Assembly: GCF_016907675.1 (NCBI RefSeq) | Contig: NZ_JAFBCJ010000001.1 | Location: 1,612,001-1,676,000, forward strand | From: Geodermatophilus bullaregiensis | GTDB lineage: Bacteria; Actinomycetota; Actinomycetes; Mycobacteriales; Geodermatophilaceae | Direction of reading: 5' to 3' | DNA length: 64,000 bases | Part shown: positions 53,574 through 61,326 of the stretch, one piece after another | Position numbering within the stretch: position 1 is the stretch's first letter | Layout: each line of letters starts with the position of its first letter | Notes under the pieces: model-generated | Told to the model about the DNA's origin: nothing | The model's input: only the letters and a program-made list of their open reading frames with translations | Database searches by the model: none | Made by a program: the position numbers and the translations under genes

Positions 53574-54167
53574 TCAGTCGACCAGGTCGCCCGCGTCCTC
53601 GGCGTCACCGTTGTCGGCGGCGTCGGCGCGGGCGGACTCGACGCCCTCGAGGAAGCCGCGGGCCCGCTCCGCACGCGGGTACCGGGCCACCAGGGCCCAG
53701 AAGCGGGCGTCGTGGCCGGCCTCCAGCAGGTGGGCCAGCTCGTGCACCAGGACGTAGTCCACGACGTACTCGGGCATCGTGCGCAGCCGGCTGGACAGCC
53801 GGATGCTGCCGTCGGCGGGCGTGCAGGAGCCCCACCGCCGCTGCTGGTTGTCCACCCACCGGACGCTGGTCGGCCGGGGCACGTCGTCGAGGTGCGCGGC
53901 CGCCAGCGCGCGCGCCCGCGCCATGAGCTCGGCGTCCCCGCCCATCGACCGCCGCCGGCGCTCCTCGCGGGTCTGCAGCTTGGCCACCATCTGCGCCACC
54001 CAGCGCCGCTCCTCGGCCGGGGTGAAGGCCGCCGGGATGAGCACGATCGTCCGGCCCGACTCCCGGTAGGCGGTCACCGTCCGCCGGCGACGCGCGCTGC
54101 GGCGCACCTCGACCGGCCCCGGTGCGGAAAGGGGGCCGGAGGAGCGGTCGGAGGTCGAGCCGGGCAC
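53574..54167 (-). CDS. YgjP-type zinc metallopeptidase
   Basis: A 197-residue protein with the HEXXH-type motif HELAHLLEAGHDARFW and the YgjP signature WGSCTPADGSIRLSSRLR, followed by YVVDYVLVHEL. It belongs to the M48-related YgjP/WLM group; function is unknown. The GTG at 54167 lies 6 nt after TACGGT (54179-54174), so the transcript is leaderless. The C-terminal tail is Asp/Ala-rich. Confidence 0.9.
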   Translation of the reverse strand: MPGSTSDRSSGPLSAPGPVEVRRSARRRRTVTAYRESGRTIVLIPAAFTPAEERRWVAQMVAKLQTREERRRRSMGGDAELMARARALAAAHLDDVPRPTSVRWVDNQQRRWGSCTPADGSIRLSSRLRTMPEYVVDYVLVHELAHLLEAGHDARFWALVARYPRAERARGFLEGVESARADAADNGDAEDAGDLVD

Positions 54168-54533
54168 GCCTGGACCGTAGTCACCGCCGGCGGCGGGCGT
54201 ACCCGCGGGCGCCACCCGCACGGGTACGAGTCGCACGGACGGTGGACAGCGCGCGCGGTCTGCCCGTCCACAGCGTCGCGGACGGTGTCCGTGCAGGTGG
54301 GAGCTGCGTCACCGGCGGGACGGCGGGCGGCGCGCCCACGCCGGTCCCCCGGATCCGCACAGCGACACGCCGCCGTGTCCCCACGCGCTCCACAGGCCCG
54401 TCCACAGGCTGTGGGTGCGCGGGCGGGACGGACCCGCCGGTCGCGCCGGACACCGGGGCCCGTCCGGGTAGCGTCTCCCGGCGACGGCGGCGCCCGGGAC
54501 GGACGCCGAGCGGCCCGACGAGGAGGAGGCACC
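54168..54533. other. gene-free stretch of 366 bp with DnaA-box-like sites
   Basis: No credible gene. CCGTCCACA occurs at 54264-54272 and 54398-54406 and CGCTCCACA at 54386-54394; a TGTGGACAG lies just downstream at 54782-54790. These resemble the actinobacterial DnaA box TTGTCCACA imperfectly. The last bases hold AGGAGGAGG, the ribosome site for the next gene. Confidence 0.35.
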
Positions 54534-54686
54534 GTGGCGGAGAGCTACAACGGCTACTGCGTGAAGTGCAAGGAGAAGCGGGACTTCGACGGCGAGGTCA
54601 AGGTCAGCGAGTCCGGTCGCCGGATGGCCCAGGGCACCTGCCCCGTGTGCGGCACCAAGATGAACCGGATCCTCGGCAAGGCCTGA
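54534..54686 (+). CDS. small zinc-ribbon protein, DUF5679 type
   Basis: A 50-residue protein, MAESYNGYCVKCKEKRDFDG at the start and GTCPVCGTKMNRILGKA at the end. Two CxxC knuckles (CVKC, CPVC) make a zinc ribbon. It resembles short topoisomerase-type ribbons; no function is known. The GTG follows AGGAGGAGG. Confidence 0.87.
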   Translation: MAESYNGYCVKCKEKRDFDGEVKVSESGRRMAQGTCPVCGTKMNRILGKA

Positions 54687-54711
54687 ACGAAGGACTCCCC
54701 TGCAGGGGCTC

Positions 54712-54748
54712 GGACGGCGGCGTCCCGCACCGCGGGGCGCCGCCGTCC
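54712..54748 (+). terminator. terminator after DUF5679 gene
   Basis: GGACGGCGGCGTCCCGC pairs with GCGGGGCGCCGCCGTCC allowing one G-U. It lies 25 bases past the stop. A partial hairpin-repeat element (AACGAAGGACTCCCC) sits between. Confidence 0.6.
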
Positions 54749-54829
54749 GCGTCCACGGCCTCGTGTCCGCGTCCACGGCCCTGTGGACAGCGGCAGCGGG
54801 GTGGGCCCGTCCGCTGCCACCCTGCCCCG

Positions 54830-55888
54830 GTGTCCGACACCGCCCACCCCCTCCTGCCCCCCGGCACACCGCTGCTGCGGCACGGGCCCGACGCCCTCCA
54901 GGTCGGCGGCGTCCAGGGCGCCGACGGCCTGCTGGTCGGCGCCGACCCGTCGCTGGTCGCGGGCCTGCTGCGCGGCCTGGACGGCCGGCGCGCCCAGCGG
55001 GCGGTCCTCGCCGACGCCGGCGCGGCCGGCCTGGACCCCGGCTCGGTCGGCCACCTGCTCGACGGCCTGCGGGCCACCGGCACGCTGGTCGACCTCGAGG
55101 CCGCCGACCTGCTCGCCTCCAACACCGGTCCGGCCGCCACGGCGCGCACCGCCGCCGAGCTGCCCGCCGCCCGCGACCGCGCCGGCACCTCCCGCTGGCG
55201 CGCCCGCCGGACGGCGTCGGTGGCGGTCGAGGGCGCCACACGGGTCGGCGTCCCGGTGGCGGCGCTGCTCGCGGCCAGCGGGGTGGGCCGCGTGGCGGTC
55301 CGCGACGACGGCACGGTGGACGCCGGGGACGCCGTCGTCGGCGGGCTGACGGCGGCCGACGAGGGGCGGCCCCGGGGCGTGGCCGCCGCCGACGCCGTCC
55401 GGCGCGCCAGCCCGCTCACCGACCTGCGGCCGCTGCCGGCGGGCGCCGTCCCCGACCTCGTCGTGCTCGCCCGGCCCTGGGCCGCCTCCGACCCGCTGGT
55501 GGCCGGGCTGCGCGACGCCGGGGTGGCGCACCTGGTCGCGACCGTGCGCGGGGAGACCGGCGTGGTCGGGCCGCTGGTGGTGCCCGGGGTGACCAGCTGC
55601 CTGCGGTGCGCCGACCTGCACCGGCGCGACGCCGATCCGCGGTGGCCGGTGCTGGCCGCCCAGCTCACCGGCGGCGCGGCCGCGCCGAGCGGCGCCACGC
55701 TCACCTGCTGGGCCACCGCACTGGCCGCCGTCCAGCAGGCGCTGGCCTACCTCGACGGCAGCGGCAGCCCGGCGGCGCTCTCGGCCGTCGTCGAGCTGCG
55801 GCCACCCGACCTGGTGCCCCGCCTGCGCCGGTGGCCGCCGCACCCGGGGTGCGGTTGCACCGGGACGACGCGGCCGCCGCGGTCCTGA
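54830..55888 (+). CDS. ThiF/cyclodehydratase-like protein (TOMM-type, zinc-binding)
   Basis: A 352-residue protein related to the ThiF-like or TOMM precursor-binding cyclodehydratase N-module. A first globular region lies at residues 1-110, then a Rossmann-like middle (SVAVEGATRVGVPVAALLAASG, VPDLVVLARPWAASDPLV) and a cysteine pattern SCLRCADLHRR with HPGCGC at the end, likely zinc ligands. No precursor peptide or YcaO gene is near, so the role is unclear. Corresponds in position to Rv3196. Confidence 0.75.
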   Translation: MSDTAHPLLPPGTPLLRHGPDALQVGGVQGADGLLVGADPSLVAGLLRGLDGRRAQRAVLADAGAAGLDPGSVGHLLDGLRATGTLVDLEAADLLASNTGPAATARTAAELPAARDRAGTSRWRARRTASVAVEGATRVGVPVAALLAASGVGRVAVRDDGTVDAGDAVVGGLTAADEGRPRGVAAADAVRRASPLTDLRPLPAGAVPDLVVLARPWAASDPLVAGLRDAGVAHLVATVRGETGVVGPLVVPGVTSCLRCADLHRRDADPRWPVLAAQLTGGAAAPSGATLTCWATALAAVQQALAYLDGSGSPAALSAVVELRPPDLVPRLRRWPPHPGCGCTGTTRPPRS

Positions 55889-55947
55889 AGGGACGCCGTC
55901 CACGGTCCCGTCAGCGGTGCAGGCGCTCCGCAGGGGACAATGGCACG

Positions 55948-57270
55948 GTGAGCGACGACGCACGGGGGATCCCGCGGGGCTCGATCTCGCGCAGCGCGCG
56001 ACTGGCCTCGCTCCCCCTGGGGGCGGCCGGACGCGCCACGCTCGGCATCGGCAAGCGCCTGTCGGGCCAGCCGGCCGACGCCGTCACCGCGGAGCTGCAG
56101 CAGCGCACCGCCGAGCAGCTGTTCGCCGTCCTGGGCCAGCTCAAGGGCGGGGCGATGAAGCTGGGCCAGACGCTGTCGGTGTTCGAGGCCGCCGTGCCCG
56201 AGGAGATGGCCGCGCCGTACCGCGAGGCGCTGGTCAAGCTCCAGGAGGAGGCGCCGCCGATGCCGGTGCGCACCGTGCACGCGGTGCTCGCCCAGCAGCT
56301 CGGCGGCACGTGGCGGACCCGCTTCCGCGAGTTCGACGACGCCCCGGCCGCGGCGGCCAGCATCGGCCAGGTGCACCGCGCGATCTGGCGGGACGGCCGC
56401 GAGGTCGCCGTCAAGATCCAGTACCCGGGTGCGGCGACCGCGCTCATGGCCGACCTCAACCAGCTGGCGCGCTTCGCCCGGCTGTTCGCCGCCCTGTTCC
56501 CCGGCCTGGACGTCAAGCCGCTCATCGCCGAGCTCAAGGCCCGGGTGGTCGAGGAGCTGGACTACGGCCTGGAGGCCGACGCGCAGCGGCAGTTCTCCGC
56601 CGCCTACGCCGGCGACCCCGAGATCGTCGTCCCGCGGGTGGTCGCCAGCGCCCCCAAGGTGATCGTCTCCGAGTGGCTGGAGGGCCTGCCGCTGTCCCGG
56701 GTCATCACGGAGGGCACCCGGGAGCAGCGCGACCGCGCCGGTCACCTCATGGCGGTGCTGCACTTCTCCGCTCCGTGGCGGGCCCGCCTGCTGCACGCCG
56801 ACCCGCACCCGGGCAACTTCCGGCTGGTCGACGGCGACCGCCTCGGGGTCATCGACTTCGGCGCCACCGCCCGGCTGCCCGACGGCCTGCCCGAGCCGAT
56901 CGGCCGCCTGGTGCGGTGGGCGCTGGAGGGGCGTGCGGAGGACGTGCTCGCCGACCTGCGCGCGGAGGGCTTCATCCGTCCGGGCGTGCAGGTCGACGCC
57001 TCGGGGGTGCTCGACTACCTGCGGCCGATGCTCGAGCCGATCGAGCGCCACGGGTTCCGCTTCACCCGCGCGTGGATGCAGGACCAGGCCGCCCGCCTGG
57101 CCGACCCGCGCAGCGAGGCCAGCCGGCTGGGCCGCCAGCTGAACCTGCCGCCGGCCTACCTGCTCATCCACCGGGTGACGATCGGCTCGATCGGCGTGCT
57201 CTGCCAGCTCGACGCCGCTGCCGACTACCGCAGCGTCTGCGAGGAGTGGCTGCCGGGCTTCGCCGGCTGA
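55948..57270 (+). CDS. ABC1/AarF family atypical kinase
   Basis: A 440-residue protein with the UbiB/ADCK motifs: MKLGQTLSVF (KxGQ), APAAAASIGQVHRA, EVAVKIQYPG (Lys), LLHADPHPGNF and LGVIDFGATAR. Family members are ATPases linked to lipid or quinone supply; the substrate here is unknown. The GTG at 55948 follows GACAAT by 6 nt. It lies upstream of whiB7 in the Rv3197-like position. A strong terminator follows. Confidence 0.93.
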   Translation: MSDDARGIPRGSISRSARLASLPLGAAGRATLGIGKRLSGQPADAVTAELQQRTAEQLFAVLGQLKGGAMKLGQTLSVFEAAVPEEMAAPYREALVKLQEEAPPMPVRTVHAVLAQQLGGTWRTRFREFDDAPAAAASIGQVHRAIWRDGREVAVKIQYPGAATALMADLNQLARFARLFAALFPGLDVKPLIAELKARVVEELDYGLEADAQRQFSAAYAGDPEIVVPRVVASAPKVIVSEWLEGLPLSRVITEGTREQRDRAGHLMAVLHFSAPWRARLLHADPHPGNFRLVDGDRLGVIDFGATARLPDGLPEPIGRLVRWALEGRAEDVLADLRAEGFIRPGVQVDASGVLDYLRPMLEPIERHGFRFTRAWMQDQAARLADPRSEASRLGRQLNLPPAYLLIHRVTIGSIGVLCQLDAAADYRSVCEEWLPGFAG

Positions 57271-57289
57271 CCCGACCCCCGCGACGACG

Positions 57290-57334
57290 GAGGCCGGGTC
57301 CCGGACGCACCGGGAGCGTCCGGGACCCGGCCTC
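57290..57334 (+). terminator. terminator after ABC1 kinase gene
   Basis: A perfect 19-bp stem (57290-57308 and 57316-57334) with a 7-base loop. No T-tract follows. Confidence 0.75.
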
Positions 57335-57375
57335 GGCCGGTCGGGGAGCGGCGCTCCCCCGGGTGGTGCCGTCCG

Positions 57376-57540
57376 TCAGCGGACGGCGGCGCTGGCGCGT
57401 GCGGCACGCCGGGTGGCGTACTCGGCGCGCCGGGCCCACCGGCGGGCGGCCCGCAGCCGGCGGACGCGGCCGGCGGTCTCGGCCTCGGCGCGCAGCTCGC
57501 GCAACCGGCTGGTGGCGAGGTCGTACTCGTACGTGTTCAT
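57376..57540 (-). CDS. small basic helical protein
   Basis: A 54-residue protein, MNTYEYDLATSRLRELRAEA at the start, then a run of Arg/Ala helices. It may be a DNA or RNA contact peptide; I recognise no family. The ATG follows GAGGACC. It lies downstream of whiB7 in the same direction and may be co-transcribed. Confidence 0.7.
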   Translation of the reverse strand: MNTYEYDLATSRLRELRAEAETAGRVRRLRAARRWARRAEYATRRAARASAAVR

Positions 57541-57616
57541 CTCGGGTCCTCGGTGCTCGGCGGGCGTCGGTGCCCGCAGGGGGATCGGGTGTCGCTGTCG
57601 GGTGCCGTCCGCGGTC

Positions 57617-57962
57617 AGGCCGCGACGACCTTGCGGGGACGGCCCCGCGGGCGCTTGCGCGGGATGACCACACCCCGCTCGAAGATCTCGCCGCCCCAGA
57701 CGCCCCACGGCTCGCCGCGGTCGAGCGCACCGGCCAGGCAGGCGTCGCGGACCGGGCACTCGCCGCACAGGACCTTGGCCTGCTCGAGCAGCGCGGGGCT
57801 CTCGGCGAACCACAGGTCCGGGTCGTCGGACCCGCGGCACGGCAGGGGGCGCCGCACCGGTGCCGGGGCCAGCGGCGTGTGCGGTGTCCTCGGGGTGGCG
57901 CCACCGGTCCGGGGGAGCCCGGGTCGGCGGTGGGACGTCGGGCGGGCGATCGTCTGCTGCAC
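57617..57962 (-). CDS. whiB7: WhiB7 antibiotic-resistance regulator
   Basis: A 115-residue WhiB protein with [4Fe-4S] ligands Cys42, Cys66, Cys69 and Cys75, the EPWGVWGG turn and a C-terminal AT-hook RGRPRK at 106-111, which defines WhiB7/WblC. WhiB7 activates resistance and stress genes when ribosomes are inhibited. GAGGAGGAGC precedes the GTG. The long leader upstream has an ORF and an attenuator. Neighbours uvrD2 and the ABC1 kinase match mycobacteria. Confidence 0.97.
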
Positions 57963-58036
57963 TGCCGCTCCTCCTCGTACTCGTCGTCTGCGCGGCCGGC
58001 GGGGCCCGCCGACCGGGTGGTCGGGGCCGGGTGCCG

Positions 58037-58131
58037 CGAGAAACGAAGAGGCCGCGGATCCCGGGTTCGGGTTCCGCGGCCTCGAGGAGGACCGGACGAG
58101 CGGCTAGCTCTGCGGTCTCCTCGAGGAGTGG
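58037..58131 (-). promoter_or_regulatory. whiB7 attenuator: terminator and antiterminator
   Basis: On the minus strand GAGGCCGCGGA (58083-58073) pairs with TCCGCGGCCTC (58058-58048) and is followed by TTCGTTTCTCG, an intrinsic terminator. An alternative pairing joins CTCGAGGAGACC (58125-58114), inside the last codons of the upstream ORF, with GGTCCTCCTCGAG (58093-58081), which overlaps the terminator 5' arm. The two folds exclude each other. Confidence 0.8.
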
Positions 58132-58502
58132 ATCCCGAGGGTGGTGCGCTGGTGGGTGGACTTCGGGTCGGTGGAGGCGGTGCCGATACCGAAGACGCCG
58201 GTGCCGACGACGCTGATACCGAGGACGCCGGTGCCGAGGACGCTGATACCGAAGGCGCCGGTGCCGGGGAGATCGGTGGAGGGGACGCCGACGGCGGGCA
58301 GACCGGTGCCGCGCACGGCGACGGTGGCGGCCGCCGAGCCGCTGCCGGTGAGGTCGAACGGCGTCATGGAGCGGACGACGGCGTACCGCGGGCGAGCAGA
58401 CGGCACGACGCCGCCCAGCGGGCGGGCCTGCAGCGCACGCACGGCGAGCGCACCCGGGCCGGAGACCCCGGCGGGGGTGCCGATGCACGGAGTGCTGATC
58501 AC
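58104..58502 (-). CDS. whiB7 upstream ORF (leader protein, 132 residues)
   Basis: A 132-residue frame starting MISTPCIGTPAGVSGPGALA, with GGAGGAGGGG just before the GTG. Its middle repeats GTG-x-x-GISV units. It ends 21 bp before the whiB7 leader terminator, so its translation can decide which RNA fold forms. No domain is recognised; the role is probably to report ribosome speed. Mycobacterial whiB7 leaders also carry upstream ORFs, though shorter. Confidence 0.7.
   Translation of the reverse strand: MISTPCIGTPAGVSGPGALAVRALQARPLGGVVPSARPRYAVVRSMTPFDLTGSGSAAATVAVRGTGLPAVGVPSTDLPGTGAFGISVLGTGVLGISVVGTGVFGIGTASTDPKSTHQRTTLGIHSSRRPQS
58185..58268. repeat. 30-bp tandem repeat inside the whiB7 upstream ORF
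   Basis: The unit GACGCCGGTGCCGACGACGC plus TGATACCGAG appears nearly three times in a row (starting near 58193 and 58223, partial from 58253), with a few base changes. It encodes the repeated GTG-x-x-GISV peptide on the minus strand. Confidence 0.7.
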
Positions 58503-58588
58503 AGGTACCCCTCCTCCCGGGGTCGGAGCCGGCGGTCGGGCCGGCTCGGTGTGGCGCGCCCGAGTGGGTTCCGTCAGGCGCAGACCGG

Positions 58589-58627
58589 ACAGTAGGGGCG
58601 GTCACGGACCCGGCGCAACGCAATTAA
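58589..58627 (-). promoter_or_regulatory. whiB7 promoter with AT-rich WhiB7 site
   Basis: TACTGT (58594-58589) and TTGCGC (58618-58613) are 18 bases apart. TTAATT (58627-58622) lies exactly 3 bp upstream of the -35 box, an arrangement known for WhiB7 AT-hook binding in mycobacteria, and is conspicuous in this GC-rich DNA. Confidence 0.7.
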
Positions 58628-58694
58628 CGACGCCGTCCGCCACCCGTGGGACCCGCCGGTGCCGGCCCGTCCCGTCGGCACCGGCCGTGAGCGG

Positions 58695-60737
58695 TCAGCC
58701 GCTGACGGTGGCCAGGACCTCGTCGCCGTAGAGCTCGAGCTTGCGGGCGCCGACGCCCGGCAGTCCCGACAGCTCGTGCAGGCTGGCCGGCCTCGCCTCG
58801 GCGATGGCCTGCAGGGTGGCGTCGGTGAAGACGACGTAGGCCGGCACCGAGGCCGCCTGCGCGGTGCTGCTGCGCCAGGCGCGCAACCGCTCGAACAGCT
58901 CCCCCGCCTCGCCCTCGAGCACGACCTTGACCTTCTTGGCCTTGCGCGGCACGGGTGCCGCCGACGGCGTGGAGCCGGGCACCAGGCCCTCGAGGAACCG
59001 GCTGCGGGGCCGGGGCCTGCGGGCACCGGGGTTGCGCACCAGCGACCAGGAGAGGGTGAGCTGCTCGCGCGCGCGGGTGACGGCGACGTAGAGCAGCCGC
59101 CGCTCCTCCTCCACCGCCTCGGGCCGCGACAGGGACTGGGCGATCGGCAGCACGCCGTCGACCAGGCCGACGACGAAGACCGCGTCCCACTCCAGGCCCT
59201 TGGCCGCGTGCATCGAGGCGAGGGTGACGCCCTGGACGGTGGGCGCGTGCTGGGCGTCGGCCCGCTCGGCGAGGTGGGCGACGAAGCGCGGCAGGTCGAC
59301 CGTCGGGTCCTCGGCGACGAGGTCGACGGCGAGGTCGACCAGCGCGGCCAGCGACTGCCAGCGGTCGCGTGCCGCGCCACCGGCCGGCGGCCGGTGCTCG
59401 ACCCAGCCGGTCGAGGCGAGCACGTCGCGCACGGTGGGCACCAGCGCGCCCGGCTCGCTGCCGCCGGCGGCCGCTCCCCGCAGCAGGACGACGGCCTCGC
59501 GCACCTCCGGCCGCTCGAAGAACCGCTCGCCGCCCTTGAGGACGTAGGGGACGCCGGCGTCGGTCAGCGCCGACTCGTACACCTGCGACTGGGCGTTGAT
59601 CCGGAACAGGACGGCGATCTCCGACGCCGGTGTCCCCGCCTCGACCAGCGCGCGGCAGGCCTGGGCGACGGCGGCGGCCTCGGTGGGCTCGTCGGCGTGC
59701 TCGAGGAAGCGCGGTGCGGGGCCCTCGGCGCGCTGACCGAGCAGCCGCAGTCCCGGCAGCCCCCGGCGCGGCGGCGCCTGGCCGATGAGCTTGTTCGCCA
59801 GTGCGACGACCTGGGGGGTGGACCGGTAGTCGCGCTCGAGCTTGACCACCTCGGCGTCGGGATAGCGGTCGGCGAAGCCGAGCAGGTGGTCGGGGTCGGC
59901 GCCGGTGAAGGAGTAGATCGTCTGGTTGGGGTCGCCGACGACGCAGACGTCGGCCCGCCCGCCGAGCCAGGCGTCGAGCAGCCGCTGCTGCAGCGGGTTG
60001 ACGTCCTGGTACTCGTCGACGACGAAGGTGCGGTACTGCGCGCGCACCTGCCGGGCGACGTCGGGGTGCTCCTCGAGTGCGAAGGCGGTGACCAGCAGCA
60101 GGTCCTCGAAGTCCAGCGACCCGTCGCGCTGCTTGGCCGACTCGTAGGAGGCGTACACCCGGGCGACGGCGGCCGCGTCGAACGGCGGCTCCCGGCCCGC
60201 GGCCGCGGCCCGCTTCGGGTAGTCCTCGGGCGTGGCCAGGGTCGTCTTGGCCCACTCGATCTCGCTGGCGAGGTCGCGCAGGCTGGTGCGGTCGGTGGTC
60301 AGCCGCGCCCGCGTGGCAGCGGAGGCGACCACCCGCAGCTTGTTCTCGACCAGCGGCGGCAGCGGCCCGCCGAGCACGCGCGGGGCGAAGTAGCGCAGCT
60401 GGCGCATCGCCGCGGCGTGGAAGGTGCGGGCCTGGACCCCGCCGACGCCGAGGGCGGCCAGGCGGGTGCGCAGCTCCCCCGCCGCGCGGGCGGTGAAGGT
60501 CACCGCGAGCACCTGCTCGGGCACGAAGGCGCCGGTGTGCACGCCGTAGGCGATGCGGTGGGTGATCGTGCGGGTCTTGCCCGTGCCGGCGCCGGCGAGG
60601 ATGCACACCGGTCCGGTGACCGCCTGCGCCGCCGTCCGCTGCTCCTCGTCGAGCCCGGCCAGCACCGCCTCGGCGCCGGCGGTGGAGGGCGCCGGAGCCC
60701 CGGCACCGCGTCCGGGTGCGTCGGCTGTCCGCGGCAT
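58695..60737 (-). CDS. uvrD2: UvrD2-type superfamily I DNA helicase
   Basis: A 680-residue helicase. Motif I is ILAGAGTGKTRTITHRIAYG, motif II VVDEYQDVNPLQQRLL, motif III VVGDPNQTIYSFTGA, motif IV ERDYRSTPQVV, motif V HAAKGLEWDAVFVVG and VI YVAVTRAREQLTLSWS. A C-terminal HRDC domain (about 595-680) matches mycobacterial UvrD2. The ATG follows AGGAGGGAACC. The classical TTGGAAA-type ambiguities do not apply. Confidence 0.95.
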   Translation of the reverse strand: MPRTADAPGRGAGAPAPSTAGAEAVLAGLDEEQRTAAQAVTGPVCILAGAGTGKTRTITHRIAYGVHTGAFVPEQVLAVTFTARAAGELRTRLAALGVGGVQARTFHAAAMRQLRYFAPRVLGGPLPPLVENKLRVVASAATRARLTTDRTSLRDLASEIEWAKTTLATPEDYPKRAAAAGREPPFDAAAVARVYASYESAKQRDGSLDFEDLLLVTAFALEEHPDVARQVRAQYRTFVVDEYQDVNPLQQRLLDAWLGGRADVCVVGDPNQTIYSFTGADPDHLLGFADRYPDAEVVKLERDYRSTPQVVALANKLIGQAPPRRGLPGLRLLGQRAEGPAPRFLEHADEPTEAAAVAQACRALVEAGTPASEIAVLFRINAQSQVYESALTDAGVPYVLKGGERFFERPEVREAVVLLRGAAAGGSEPGALVPTVRDVLASTGWVEHRPPAGGAARDRWQSLAALVDLAVDLVAEDPTVDLPRFVAHLAERADAQHAPTVQGVTLASMHAAKGLEWDAVFVVGLVDGVLPIAQSLSRPEAVEEERRLLYVAVTRAREQLTLSWSLVRNPGARRPRPRSRFLEGLVPGSTPSAAPVPRKAKKVKVVLEGEAGELFERLRAWRSSTAQAASVPAYVVFTDATLQAIAEARPASLHELSGLPGVGARKLELYGDEVLATVSG

Positions 60738-60938
60738 GCGGTTCCCTCCTGAGGACGAGCACGGTGGTGGTCGGGGGGACCGCCCCCGATCCTCCCAGCC
60801 GGCACCGACGGACGGCGGGGACACCCCGGACCTGGGGACGACGGCCGGGGAGCACCGGGGAAGGTCCGCCGCGGTCGGGGCGTTGATCCCGCGGGACGCC
60901 GCGCGTCCGCACCGACCGACCCCCTGGGAGGACCTCGA
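60738..60938 (+). promoter_or_regulatory. divergent region with SigR-type promoter for mycoredoxin
   Basis: GGGAAG at 60858-60863 and GTTG at 60882-60885 are 18 bases apart, matching the SigR consensus GGGAAT-N18-GTT with one change. GGGAGGA precedes the mycoredoxin GTG. A single thiol-oxidative stress promoter in front of a mycothiol-dependent redoxin is what the known SigR regulon predicts. Confidence 0.65.
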
Positions 60939-61202
60939 GTGACTGCCGCACCCGCCGCCGTGACGATGTACACCACCACCTGGTGCGGGTACTGCGTGCG
61001 GCTCAAGAAGATGATGCAGATCGAGGGCATCTCCTACGCCGAGGTCGACATCGAGCGCGACGAGTCCGCCGCCGACGTCGTCATGCGCGCCAACGGGGGC
61101 AACCGCACCGTGCCGACCCTCGTCTTCGCCGACGGCAGTGCCCTGACCAACCCCAGCATCGACCAGGTGAAGGCACAGCTGGCGCAGCAGCCCGGCGCCT
61201 GA
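60939..61202 (+). CDS. mrx1: mycoredoxin (glutaredoxin-like)
   Basis: An 87-residue thioredoxin-fold protein with the CGYC active site at residues 16-19 (MYTTTWCGYCVRLKK), the cis-Pro in NRTVPTLVFADG and the C-terminal helix. Mycoredoxin-1 (Rv3198A) reduces protein-mycothiol mixed disulfides. Position next to uvrD2 and whiB7 matches mycobacteria. The GTG follows GGGAGGAC. Confidence 0.95.
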   Translation: MTAAPAAVTMYTTTWCGYCVRLKKMMQIEGISYAEVDIERDESAADVVMRANGGNRTVPTLVFADGSALTNPSIDQVKAQLAQQPGA

Positions 61203-61326
61203 GACGGCGGGTGGTGCACGGTCACCGGCACCCGGCGGTGCATCATCGAGCCCTGGCGGGTCGCGACCGTGACCGCCCGACCGTCCCCGGCCCGCCCGGC
61301 CGGACCACCTCCCGGGAGCCGCTGTC

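Noticed and set aside
54264-54790. Cluster of DnaA-box-like 9-mers near the DUF5679 gene
   Set aside because: Only 6-8 of 9 bases match TTGTCCACA, spacing is irregular and there is no dnaA or dnaN nearby, so an origin is unlikely.
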